From Zhengitettix transpicula (lineage: Eukaryota > Arthropoda > Insecta > Orthoptera > Tetrigidae), in the NCBI GenBank assembly GCA_037074705.1, contig CM073596.1:55270001-55334000 (forward strand): DNA of 64,000 bases, in the 5' to 3' direction. Below the pieces are notes generated by a model. The model saw only the letters and a program-made list of their open reading frames with translations, searched no databases and was not told the DNA's origin. Positions 34,890 to 45,466 of this stretch are shown here, piece after piece. The stretch's first letter is position 1. Every line of letters begins with the position of its first letter. Both the position numbers and the translations under genes were made by a program.

Positions 34890-35317
34890 AGAGGGTTCTC
34901 TCGCAAGCACCTCGGCCTGTTCTGAGAGGTGTGTGTTCCGGGGTCGCAGACCTTGTGCATACGGTAAGAGATGTCCGCTATTCCTATTGGAATAGTCGGC
35001 CAGCTGCCTCCTAAACTGGTCTAGGCACGGCGAAGGGAATGCTGCGTCCCCGAAGAAAACTCCTCTCCCGCTATCGGAAGGGCGTAGGACAAGTACCAAA
35101 TGCCCGACCTACCAGATGCAGGTTTTTATAGGGTTTGTCCTGCATTACTTTTAGGCGAATGCCGGGTAGGATCCTTAAACTATAGCCCGGTGGCCCTAGT
35201 AACCCTTGGCTACCTTTCTCTACCTTTCCGCATCCCCCCTTTCAAATAACTTTCCTATGCTATTAAAGGGGAGTTGCCCAAAGTGGATCACCCTCATGTA
35301 GCCTGTTGCCCTAAAAA
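34890..35317 (+). mobile_element. Family H retroposon, copy 6 (first of a tandem pair)
   Basis: It is preceded by AAAAGGGATTTTAATGAG (34872-34889) and starts at AGAGGGTTCTCTCGCAAG, half of the usual palindrome. It then skips about 90 bases directly to CACCTCGGCCTGTTCTGAG. The body and A tail are standard. The target duplication reappears after its tail and again after copy 7. Confidence 0.9.
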
Positions 35318-35334
35318 AAAAGGGATTTTATTGA

Positions 35335-35854
35335 GAGAGGATTCTCTTGCAGGTAAACCTTCTCAGAGAGCTCTGGTGGGGCCTACCTTTCGGAATGCCT
35401 TCACAACTCTCTGGTTTTTTGAACTAAGGTTACCACATGCCGAGACACCTCGGTCTGTTTTGAGAGCTGTATGTTCCGGGGTCGCAGACCTTGGGCATAC
35501 GGTAAGAGTTGTCCGCTATTCCCATTGGAATAGTCGGCCAACTGCCTCCTAAACGGGTCGAGGCACGGAGAAGGGAATGCTGCGTCCCCGTAGCAAACTC
35601 CTCTCCCGCTATCGGAAGGGCGTAGGACAAGTACCAAATGCCCGACCTACCAGATGCAGGTTTTTATAGTGTTTGTCCTGCATTACTTTTAGGCGAATGC
35701 CGGATAGAATCCTTAAACTATAGCCCGGGGGCCCTAGTTAACCCCTGGCTACCTTCCTCTACCCTTCCGCATCCCCCCTTTCAAATCCCTTTCCTATGCT
35801 ATAAGAGGGGAGTTGCCACTATGTGGCCTATATATAGACTGTCTACACCAAAAG
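35335..35854 (+). mobile_element. Family H retroposon, copy 7 (second of a tandem pair)
   Basis: It lies between a second copy of the target sequence (AGGGATTTTATTGAG, ending 35334) and a third (AAAGGGGATTTTAATGAG, 35855-35872). It starts AGAGGATTCTCTTGCAGG, so the start point is the same base as in copy 6. The 5' third is more diverged (GAGCTCTGGTGGGGCC) and the 3' end after GAGTTGCCACTATGTGG has lost the usual tail sequence. Confidence 0.88.
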
Positions 35855-35872
35855 AAAGGGGATTTTAATGAG

Positions 35873-38758
35873 TAATTTGACCTGAATATTTTCCCGTAAA
35901 AGCAACCGCCACCAGGTTACTATTGGCCTGAATAATATCTATGATTTTTTTCCCCTCGAAAATCTAAGACGTGTCATCTTTTTTTTATACATCTTTGTAG
36001 CTCATATTTGCTCTCAAGCTTCAGTTTGTCTTTAACCAGTATTTGACAAAGATCAACAGAGTAGTTGACACAAAAAAAAAATTGGCAATATTGTCTGTAA
36101 TGAAGGTCAATGATCGTACAAGCCCCCGCAGATATCACTTTTCTATGGATTTTGTGCGTCTGTGACAGCGTAAATCCTATCACTTTGGCTGTATGACGTC
36201 ATTACATCCTGTCTTCCGGCCGGGTGGAGTGCCGAAACACAAATTTTCCGCTCCTTGAATGTATCATCATATTAGATAGTTCCAGAAATTTCACAAAGGC
36301 AGGGAGGTCGAGGGTTGGGACGGAAGGATGATGGCGCTTTGATGCTGTGACAACTTCGGGAGCATCTCTTAATCTTAGTCAATTAATTAGATTAAAAGAT
36401 CAAAGACGCTATCTCTTGTCTCGGAGAGGCAATAAGTTCATTGAAACTTCAACGCCGCCGACATCCGCCGGAGATGACGAGACGAAGAGATCCTCTCAGC
36501 CAGGATGGATTCGCCCTTACCATCGTAAGATGAGCAATTTTAACCCTCCTGGACATCTTGGGGTACACATGAATTGCGCATCAAGTTTTAAAGATATTGT
36601 ATTATGATGTGGGATAGTCTCAATGCGTCCTGACTATTGCTTATTTTTTTCTCATACTCTATATTAAACTCTTTTCGGGTAAATTATATTATGTAATTTA
36701 ATAAACAAATAACGAGAATAAGGAAGCATGACTTAGGAATATTTTTTTAAAATTAATCGGTTAGCTGGTTAAACCTATTAAGCAAGGCGGATACTGTGCT
36801 AAAAGGTTCCGATGCATTCCTTGTCCATGTCCCGGCAACGATGCGCTTTGTACACAGCAACGTAATGGATGATAATTCAAAGGCAGTTAGATAAAAAAAT
36901 CCTTTAATTCAGTTTAACGTTTTGGTGAAAATAAAATTCCCAGAACAATATTTTTCAACAGTCTCATTTTTGATCTCTGGGAGTAAATTATTGGAAATAA
37001 TAAAAAAAATCAAGGTAGACAAGTTTGAGTTCACCGCTGGGGACGACGCCAACGACCGCAGACGTCACCCCCAGCGATATTATCACCCCGGTAATTTTTT
37101 TTTGTGATTGACGCGTTTTAATAACATGAGCTCTGTGTCAATTTAATATTTTATATTCATGTTTCGCTTTGAAATCATATTATTCTCCTTACCACCGACC
37201 TGAGGTATAATTTTATTTTCTCGTAATACGCACACGACAACGATCTAACGAGGTTAAGCTCTAGACGCTCACTGTGGGTTATTGGGCACTAAACTGAGCC
37301 GTCATCGTATATGACGCTGACTTTAGTAACACTGAAGAATGAAATTATTAAAAGGGTTGAAAAACAGGGGTCTAGTTATCAATTATTTTCTTTTAAGACC
37401 GTAATAATAAGAAAATGCTGTTAAAGTCGAAACAATACGTATTGAAAATTTTTCAAGTAAGAACAATGATGTACGTGTTTGTAGTAATTACTACGCTTGA
37501 TGGCAGAAATTCATTTTGCATTCATTGTCGTGTTATATCGTCCTCGTAAATTTTCCACGATGTGCGTCATCATTGTTCGTCCTAACGTAAGTAGCGACGG
37601 GGGGGAAAAAAAGTGGATGACGTGATAAGACGAGCCGCAGTAGTCTTCTCGGAGGAGAGAAAAGAAGCGGATCACATGGATGAGGAAGGGGGACGCGCTC
37701 TCAGGCAAGCTCCTCCTATGACGATTTCCTAATAGCCAATCTCTCTTCCTTCCTCCCACACAGCCGAAGGGTAAACTCACCCCTTTCCTAGTCTTCTTAC
37801 CCTTGCGGACGGCACGTTTCCAACTTTGTGTGTGACGTCAGAACTCGCGTCCCTTGGGGTTGGTCCCTGCCCCCCCCCCCCCGCCCACGTCCCCGCGAAA
37901 CTACTCTACAACCCCCTCATTCCACCCTTTCCTCCTACCCCACCCTTACGCGGAAACAATGCTGCCTCCGTCGTAGGACTTCGCCATGCTGCAAAATTTA
38001 ATTAACCTCCTCCTGGACATTCGCAGAAAAATAAATCTCTCTATATATTAGCAACCATCCCATCCTTTCTTGTATTAATGTTGTTAATTTTGTGACCAGT
38101 TTCCTACCCCCACATTACTGATATAATGTGACATCCTCATAAATGGAATAAAGTTTGATACTAACCTACCGAGTTGGTTAGTTATTTTACGAACAACACA
38201 TACTAGAGGCAAAAGTGTTAATAAGAAAGTTGAAGTAGCTCCTTAAACGTATCCGAAACTATGATGCTCTTCAAGTTTCATTATCAAAATTGGACTGTCA
38301 AAAATAAATGACTGTACCTTGATAGTAGAATATTATCTATGTAGGACATATTTGTCTTTTATGGGCATGATAATGAAAAATGTTAAGGTTATTGAGCTTT
38401 TACGTTGGCCTTCCCTCAAGTATTAATTGACACACTAGGGTGATAATTAATAACTACCACTATTTAAATTGATTTTATATTAACAAATCCGGGATTTGGC
38501 GTTGTCATGTGTCAGAATTTTCCTGTAAAAATTCTTAATTCTGCATTTAACATTCTTGGTGAAATTTTAAATTTGCCATTCGGAGTGAATTTAATTAAAC
38601 TGAGTTCCTTTCAAGGAGCCATCCTTCTTCTATTATGTTATCAAATTTATTTACATTTCATAGATTTTCGAAAATAATCTAATTTTTTTCGGTCATAGAA
38701 GTTGTTTAGGAATGTCTAAATTATAGAAAATTCGTAAATTCAATATACTGTAATATAC
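35873..38758. other. No gene seen; C run near 37.87 kb
   Basis: AT-rich with GC-richer patches at 36190-36560 and 37540-37990, the latter holding a run of about thirteen C (37870-37882). The 86-residue frame at 36347 starts with GTG, not ATG, and has no domain. Confidence 0.4.
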
Positions 38759-39704
38759 ACTAAAAATGGGCTTTTTAAATGAAAAATCAATTATTGACAA
38801 ACAGTAGATTTATTTTTAAAATTATAAAGTTAAAATATTCAATCTCTCAGGATCATAACTGGGTTTGATAATGGACGAATAAATAATATTTATAACCTTA
38901 TCAACAAAAAATTACAATTAAAAGAAAAAGAAATTTACTCGTCAATTAAACTAGAACGAAATTTAATTGTGAACGAAATTAAAAGTAAAAAGATTGTCTC
39001 TGATTAACAATTTTAATCAAAAAGAGAACGAAATCTAACGGCTATCTTTCAATTACGTTTACATAATTAATTGTTTTTTTAAAAATTGTAACTGACGTCT
39101 GCCCAGCATTCCAGTATACCTTTAATTTTTGAAAACACTATTGCGGGTTTTACACTGTTTCTAAACTCACAGATTCTACCCCAAATTTTTAAGCCAAAAT
39201 TTTGTATGATGTCAGGAACTCGGATGATCGTCCTTTCGTCATCTATCGGTTGACCGCTCGCCTTAGGTGAATTCTGCGATTGTCGATTGGGTAGACTTTA
39301 TTTTTCCGGACTTAAACCGAAACTTTTGCTATTTCTGGCCGGCCTGTTGAATTCTCCTTCCAAAACTGTTATACCTCGACGAGGTCTTTTCGTGAACTCT
39401 ATCTCAACCGTCCTCCTCAATATCTTAATGCAAACTAATTAACAATTTGTTCCTGCGAACTGAACTCCTCAAGATCTTAATGCAAACTGTTTCATACGAA
39501 CTGAACTCCTCAATGTCTCAATGCAAACTGTACTCTCGCTTCTCAATTTGAGCGCGCAAACGCCATTTTGACGGACCTTCCGACAAAGGAACAGAGCCGG
39601 CTTTTCTATTGTTGATCCTAAAGCTGTTTCCGCTATAATGAGTTTCTCAAACAATTTATATTTTTATGTTGAAACAATTAATGTCCTAATTAATTGGCAT
39701 TACA
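38759..39704 (-). mobile_element. Family L LTR, copy 5 (solo, minus strand)
   Basis: On the minus strand it starts TGTAATGCCAATTAATTAGG and ends TATTACA. ATAC lies on both sides (38755-38758 and 39705-39708), a 4-bp target duplication. It contains the GCGCGCTCAAATTGAGAAG core, GAGGAGTTCAGTT-type subrepeats near 39410-39530, GGAATGCTGGGCAGACGTCA and GACGAGTAAATTTCTTTTTC. It is closest to copy 2. No internal region remains. Confidence 0.85.
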
Positions 39705-41310
39705 ATACATTTGTTATTTAAGGTTGTTTTTTTTCTATAAATTTGAACTGATTTCTTTAGAATATAAAACATCTGAAGAAGTCCAAAATATATGCAAAAA
39801 TTCTCTGTGTTTTAGTATTTTATTAATGTAAACTAAAATTTATTTATATTTTAATGTTACTTTTAACTAATTCAAAATATTATGTTATGCTGACTGATTT
39901 AATTATTTATTTTTTTATTATATTGTGGTTATTAATAAAACTTAGCGAAGTTATTTAGGGCAAAGAAAAATAAATCATGAAAAAATATTTAAGTCTTCTA
40001 TCATCACATTTTTACGATGCCATATAAATTTGTTTGTTTCGCAACAAAGTCAGAGCTGCGTAAGTACGTAAGCATTATTCCGCATCACGCTCCGGGCGGT
40101 CCAGAGACGAGATTATTTAGGCAGTCGATGGTACGCCAATTTGTTGGAGACGTGACAGTCATAAATATCGTAGACTTCCTGCGGATGGAGGGTCTACGCG
40201 TGTTACACCGACACAGGAATCTACTTCGGCTCCCGCCACGTTTCGGACCGCGGAACTTGGTCTGGGTCTCTGGATGTCGGGTCCTCATTTATTTGGCACG
40301 TGTATCGGGTAGAAATTTAATTTTTGATATAATATAATAGTCACGGAAGTGTTTTTTTATATTATGGCTGATTTCACCGTTTTATTGATCACTTCAATGT
40401 CTAGGAGATTTCAAGGGTTAGGTGAGAAACATGGAAGAAATTGAATGGATTCCTAATATATCAAAGTTTGGTGGCCAGATTTCTGTAATTGATATACCTT
40501 TATTATTTTTACTAAGCTTAAAAAAATAATTTTCCCCTTAGATTTGCATTTAAAATATTTTACGCAGCTGCTGCTTGATTTGAGGAGCGTTATTATATGA
40601 AATATTCCAGGATCGCGCGTCACAAGGTAAAAGGGGGATCCATTCACGCACGGACAAATTCCTATTGAATCGTGTTTTGGCACAGGAGGGAAGCAAACAC
40701 TTAACAGAAACGGCCTGTTTGTTTACCGTTCTATTAAGTGCGGTTCGTGGCTAATAGAACGCCTGCACGAGACTGATTAATTACAAAAATTAGCCGGTGT
40801 TTGCTTTCGGTCCTCGCAGGCGAGCGTCGCACTGACGGCAAACGTTACGTAGCAACCAGTAAATGATGAGATCATCCACGACGCTAATAATTTAAATTTT
40901 TATCCACTTCCAAAACAATCTCTCCATTTCAAATATGCATATCTCGCTTTAATTGGCCCTATAAAACGATCCATCTTGAATTAAATACATAATTCAATAT
41001 GTCCTTACCATTTTCAGGTTTTCCAAACACCAGTATAGGGAAAACCAATCACTTCCGTAATTACGACATTTTCATAAGAAATATTTAATTATAGATGCAG
41101 TTTCCCTATGATACGAAGAGGTAAAAAAGAAATAATTAATTTAATGATAAAAGAACAACATTTAAAATTTAATTTAATACATAAAAATGGAAACATTCTG
41201 TTAATAGAAATAATTTGCTTTACTGTATCATTCATCTCAATTACAAGCAGTCTCAAAACAAATAAAAATTATTAAAAGCTTACAAAGGGATTAAAATACG
41301 TGAAAGTATA
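39705..41310. other. No gene seen; GC-richer block at 40.0-40.3 kb
   Basis: Frames of 106 residues (plus, 40017-40337) and 67 residues (minus) lie over a GC-richer block. Neither has a recognisable domain and they shadow each other. A CTGAAGAAGTCC half-box occurs at 39773 without a GAAAC partner. Confidence 0.35.
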
Positions 41311-41863
41311 AGCCTGCGAGAGGATTCTCTCGCAGGTAACCTGCGACGGATTTTCTCTCGCAGGCAGAACCTTTTAGGAGACATACGAAGGTGGTACCTT
41401 TGGGTATGCCTTTTCCTCTCCATTTTTGAACTAAGGTTCCCACAAGCGAAGGCACCTCGGCCTGTTTTAAGAGGTGTATGTTCCGGGGTCAGAGACCTTG
41501 GGCATACGGTAAGAGTTGTCCGCTATTCCCATTGGAATAGTCGGCCAGCTGCCTCCTAAACTGGTCAAGGCACGGAGAAGGGAATGCTGCGTCCCTACAG
41601 CAAACTCCTCTCCCGCTATCGGAAGGGCGTGGGACAAGTACACAATGCCCGACCTACCCGATGCAGGTTTTTCTAGGGTTTTCCCTGCATTTCTTTTGGC
41701 GAATGCCGGGTAGGATCCTTAAAATATAGCCCGGGGGCCCTAGTAACCCTTGGCTACCTTCCTCTACCCTTCCGCTTCCCCCCTTTCAAATCCCTTCCTA
41801 TGTTTTTAAAGGGGAGTTGCCCAATGTGTATCACCCTCATGTAGACTGTTGCCCTTTAAAAAA
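41311..41863 (+). mobile_element. Family H retroposon, copy 8 (two 5' hairpin units)
   Basis: It opens with two tandem palindromes (CCTGCGAGAG...CTCTCGCAGG, then CCTGCGACGG...CTCTCGCAGG), followed by CAGAACCTTTTAGGAG and the complete body to GCCCTTTAAAAAA. No matching target duplication was found in the flanks. Confidence 0.9.
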
Positions 41864-42037
41864 TTTCATTTCACGTTTTTTTTTAAGTAAGTAGTTAGTT
41901 ACATTAAACTTCTCTACAGTGTTTTAGTAATCAGTTCATTTTAAGAGAAATATGATTTTTTTAAGGAAAATTGACTGATATTAAAAAGGATGTTAATTTA
42001 TATTTCCTTGTAGTCACAAAATATATTTAAATGAGGT

Positions 42038-42494
42038 AATTCTTCTTCTTCTTCTTTTATTGGCACTATAACCCAATGTGAGTTTTGGCCTTATTAACAA
42101 TTTTCTTCCATTCCGCCCTCTCCTGTGTCAGTCTCCGCCATCCTCTTACTTTCACGGTTTGTATATCCTTCTCGATGTCATCTACCCATCTTGTCCGGGG
42201 TCTCCCCCTTTTCCTCCTCCCAATTGGCTTCCAGTCCATAATCCGTCTAGGTTGTTCTGCTTTCATCAATCCTAAGTACGTGTCCCATTCAGGCCAACCT
42301 TCTGCTCTTGATAAACCTAACAATGTCCTCGTTATTCATGAGCTGCTCTAGTTCTCTGTTTGTTATAATTCTCCATTCTCCATTCGTACATACAGGTCCG
42401 TAGATCCTTCTCAGTATCTTGCGTTCAAATATTCTGAGTAAGTGCTTATCATTATTATTTAGGGTCCACGTTTCACAACCGTATATCACTACAG
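42038..42494 (-). pseudogene. 5'-truncated non-LTR retrotransposon, reverse-transcriptase C-terminal part
   Basis: Read on the minus strand, the remnant begins IYGCETWTLNNNDKHLLRIF, continues with an ERKILRRIYGPV segment and DIVRFIKSRRL. A TGA replaces the expected Trp before MGHVLRIDESR, followed by a frameshift into RRIMDWKPIGRRKRGRPRTR, WVDDIEKD, VRGWRRLTQERAEWKKIV and NKAKTHIGL before a stop. These motifs (YGCETW, ERK.LR.IYGP, GHV.R, GRPR.RW.DDI, AKTH) are the standard tail of endonuclease/reverse-transcriptase LINEs of insects. An AAG-rich 3' tail and a direct repeat AAATGAGGTAATT / AAATGAAGTAATT on the two sides mark a 5'-truncated insertion. It is dead: no polymerase core, a nonsense codon and a frameshift. 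Confidence 0.9.
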
Positions 42495-42507
42495 GAAATG
42501 AAGTAAT

Positions 42508-44150
42508 TAATTAAACCATATTCAAGTATATAGAATTAAAACGTAGGCATTTTCCTAGTTATTACTCCATTAAATATCTTAAAAGGTAACTGGTCTGTTC
42601 GAAAAGTTTCCCCCTACATTCAGTCAAATTTCTGTGATCACTTGATCGTAACGTTTTTTTAAATAATTTATATGTTAATTTTTCGGCTACGTTTTACTAT
42701 TTAATCAGGTGCTACTAATAATCGTACAGCACGCCACTAAGTCAACGATACTACTACTATTTATTTCTCTCGTTGTCGTTGCCCAGTGCATTATCTTTGC
42801 TCCTACAAATTTAATATTTGTAACTGTTATTTAATTTTTCTCGTGGGCAACTATAGTACGCGACAGATACGAAGGCGGCACAACGCCCCTGCGCGCACTC
42901 AAACAGCTTCAAAATTAAATTTGGTAAATAAATAAATCATTTGACATTGATGGTAAATTTGGGAAAAAATATATATGTAACTATACTCGACCAAAAGTAA
43001 TTTTTTTATATAATTATGAAGTGGACAACACAGAAAGTGTTTGACGAAGTTGAAAAAGACGTAATTAAGGAAAAATCTGAAAAAGGTCTTAATATGTTTT
43101 AATTATGTAGGACTTCACTGTGATGTGAGGACTAGAAAATTGGATCCTTCTTGAATCAGCCACATTCTAATCTTTGATTGGTTAACGTTATCGTAGCCCG
43201 AGAATAAACACTATATTGAGACACTGTCTTATTAGGAGCTACTGAAACGAAACCTGGCAAGATACAGAAAAGCACTTCAAACAACTCTTGATACATAGGA
43301 GAAACTTGAAGAGTCGAAATCCCTCTTGGCAGCGAATATTATACCTCATCAACTTTCCCACTGGTTATTGGGGATTTGTAGGAAGGGATTTAGAAATTCA
43401 AAAACTCTTTCCAGGAACAGACTCGCGTCTCAAATGAAAACTGCGTGGAAACTTGGAAATACCAAACGAGTGAAAGATCAATGCAGGGCAGAAAATACGT
43501 TTCAGCGGGTAAATATTTGCATTTATAAATAGCAACGTAGTATATATTTTTGAAAGAGGCAGTCAAAGCAGACGAGATTTCTACAGAACAAACAAAAAAT
43601 AAAAAAACAAAGTGTCCCGATGTTCCAGTGAGACAGCTCAGACAGTATTTATAAAACTGAGGACTTCCAACGTTTTGTACCTGATTAAAATTTTACTGAC
43701 TAATGTAAAAAGAAGTTTATAACAGTTCTAGAGCAACATCATTTTATTTTCTGACTCCCTTCTAAATAATTTATTTTTCAGTTGACCGCCACAATTTTTT
43801 TATTAAAGCACATAAACAGCGCAGCGTTGTCAAGTTGCAATTTAAAAGACAATCCAGGAATTTTAGATAAATAATTGCATTCCTTAAAAATTAAATATAT
43901 TCAATAAGAACAGAAATACCATCCTGAACTTCTAATTTAAATTTCTTAGCATATTTGTGCTGAACTTTGTCTGAAATTGTTTCTTCTCATGAAGAAATGA
44001 AATGAAATCACTACATCTATAATCAATTCCCACCAATATCCATTCTTTATTGAAGTCTTACAGCTCGGACATGTCAGAATATGATTTAGTAAAATGGTAA
44101 AGAGTCTGTATTCAAGGTCTGTGTGATGGATGGATGAAGCTCGCACCTGA
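42508..44150. other. No gene seen
   Basis: AT-rich sequence. The 68-residue frame at 43326-43532 and the 66-residue minus-strand frame at 43946-44146 are not recognisable. Confidence 0.4.
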
Positions 44151-44153
44151 CGG
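44145..44153 (+). repeat. 5' part of an interrupted tRNA-like SINE
   Basis: CCTGACGGG followed by the target sequence GGTAGCCCAGATG is the left piece of a tRNA-like sequence that continues at 44725 after the inserted retroposon copy 9. Confidence 0.45.
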
Positions 44154-44166
44154 GGTAGCCCAGATG

Positions 44167-44724
44167 TATTTTTTATTTATTTTTATTTTTAGGGCAACAG
44201 GCTACATGAGGGTGATACACATTGGGCAACTCCCCTTTAATAGCATAGGAAGGGATTTGAAAGGGGGGATGCGGAAGGGTAGAGGAAGGTAGCCAAGGGT
44301 TAACTAGGGTCCCCGGGCTATGGTTTAAGGATCCTACCCGGCATTCGCCTAAAGAAATGCAGGGAAAACCCTAGGAAAACCTGCATCGGGTTGGTCTGGC
44401 ATTGGGTACTTGTCCCACGCCCTTCCGATAGCGGGAGAGGAGTTTGCTGTGGGGACGCAGCATTCCCTTCTCCGTGCCTCGACCAGTTTAGGAAGCAGCT
44501 GGCCGACTATTCCAATGGGAATAGCGAACAACTCTTACCGTATGCCCAAGGTCTGTGACCCCGGAACATACACCTCTCAAAACAGGCCGAGGTGCCTCGG
44601 CTTGTGGGAACCTTAGTTCAAAAACGGAGAAGAAAAGGCATACCCAAAGGTAGCCCCTTCGTATCTCTCCTAAAAGGTTCTGCCTGCGAGAGAGAATCCT
44701 CTCGCAGGCTTGTTCTCTATTCCC
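44167..44724 (-). mobile_element. Family H retroposon, copy 9 (minus strand, inserted in a tRNA-like SINE)
   Basis: A perfect 13-bp direct repeat GGTAGCCCAGATG (44154-44166 and 44725-44737) flanks it. On the minus strand it starts GGGAATAGAGAACAAG, then one palindrome (CCTGCGAGAG...CTCTCGCAGG) and the complete body, with a long interrupted A tail (seen as T-rich 44167-44190). This is one of the longest and best-preserved copies. Confidence 0.93.
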
Positions 44725-44800
44725 GGTAGCCCAGATGGTAAGAGCACCACTTATCAAATAAAGATTTTGGGTTCCAGTTGAGAGTTTTCCATCCCGATCC
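44725..44800 (+). repeat. tRNA-like SINE head, 3' piece
   Basis: GGTAGCCCAGATGGTAAGAG has the form of a tRNA D arm, i.e. polymerase III A box (TAGCCCAGATGG), and GGTTCCAGTTG about 40 bases further is a weak B box. The spacing fits a tRNA-derived SINE promoter. The unit is too altered to be a working tRNA gene. The body beyond about 44800 could not be delimited because no second copy is present. Confidence 0.5.
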
Positions 44801-44971
44801 TTTAATTGAATAAAATAACTTATCGTCCACCCAGCCCCAGAATACTTATAAAACTGTCGTAGATTCTCAAGGAGTCCATCAGAATCCCGAGGGAAAGCCC
44901 TGGTCTAGGAAAAATCTTTGGACTCCATAATTAACTTTTTTATGAAATTACTTGCATGTCCCGGTCTAATG

Positions 44972-45456
44972 TTTTTTTAGAGTAACAGGCTACATGAGGG
45001 TAATCCACACGGTGGCAACTCCCCTTTAATAGCATAGGAAGGGATTTGAACGGCGGGATGCGGAAGGGTAGAGGAAAGTATCCAAGGGTTAACTACGGTA
45101 CCCGGGCTATAGTTTAAGGATCCTATAAGGCATTCGCCTAAAAGTGATGCAGGAAAAACCCTAGAAAACCTGCATCAGGTAGGTCGGGCATTGGGTACTC
45201 GACCAACGCCCTTCCGATGACGGGCGAGGGTGTTTGCTGTGGGAATCCAGTATTCCCCTGACCAGTTTAGGAGGCAGCTGGCCGACTATTCCAATATGAA
45301 TAACAGACAACTCTTCCCGTATGCCCGAAGTCTTCAACCCTGGAACATACACATCTCAAAACAGGTCGAGGTGCCTCGGCTTGTGGGAACCTTAGTTCAA
45401 AATACCAGAGAAAAGAGAAGGCATTCTCAAAGGTAACTCCCTTCACAGGCTTCCTT
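44972..45456 (-). mobile_element. Family H retroposon, copy 10 (minus strand, diverged)
   Basis: Flanks CGGTCTAATG (44962-44971) and CGGCCTAATA (45457-45466) form an imperfect target duplication. The T-rich end after 44972 is the A tail. The body is recognisable throughout but has more changes than other copies, including a deletion around GCAGTATTCCCC...GACCAG. It lacks the full 5' palindrome. It is probably the oldest copy in the window. Confidence 0.85.
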
Positions 45457-45466
45457 CGGCCTAATA

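Noticed and set aside
40017..40337. 106-residue frame with GC-rich composition
   Set aside because: No domain, shadowed by an antisense frame, no splice or promoter context.
44725..44800. Functional tRNA gene
   Set aside because: B box and acceptor stem are poor and the 5' part is separated by an insertion. A SINE head is more likely.
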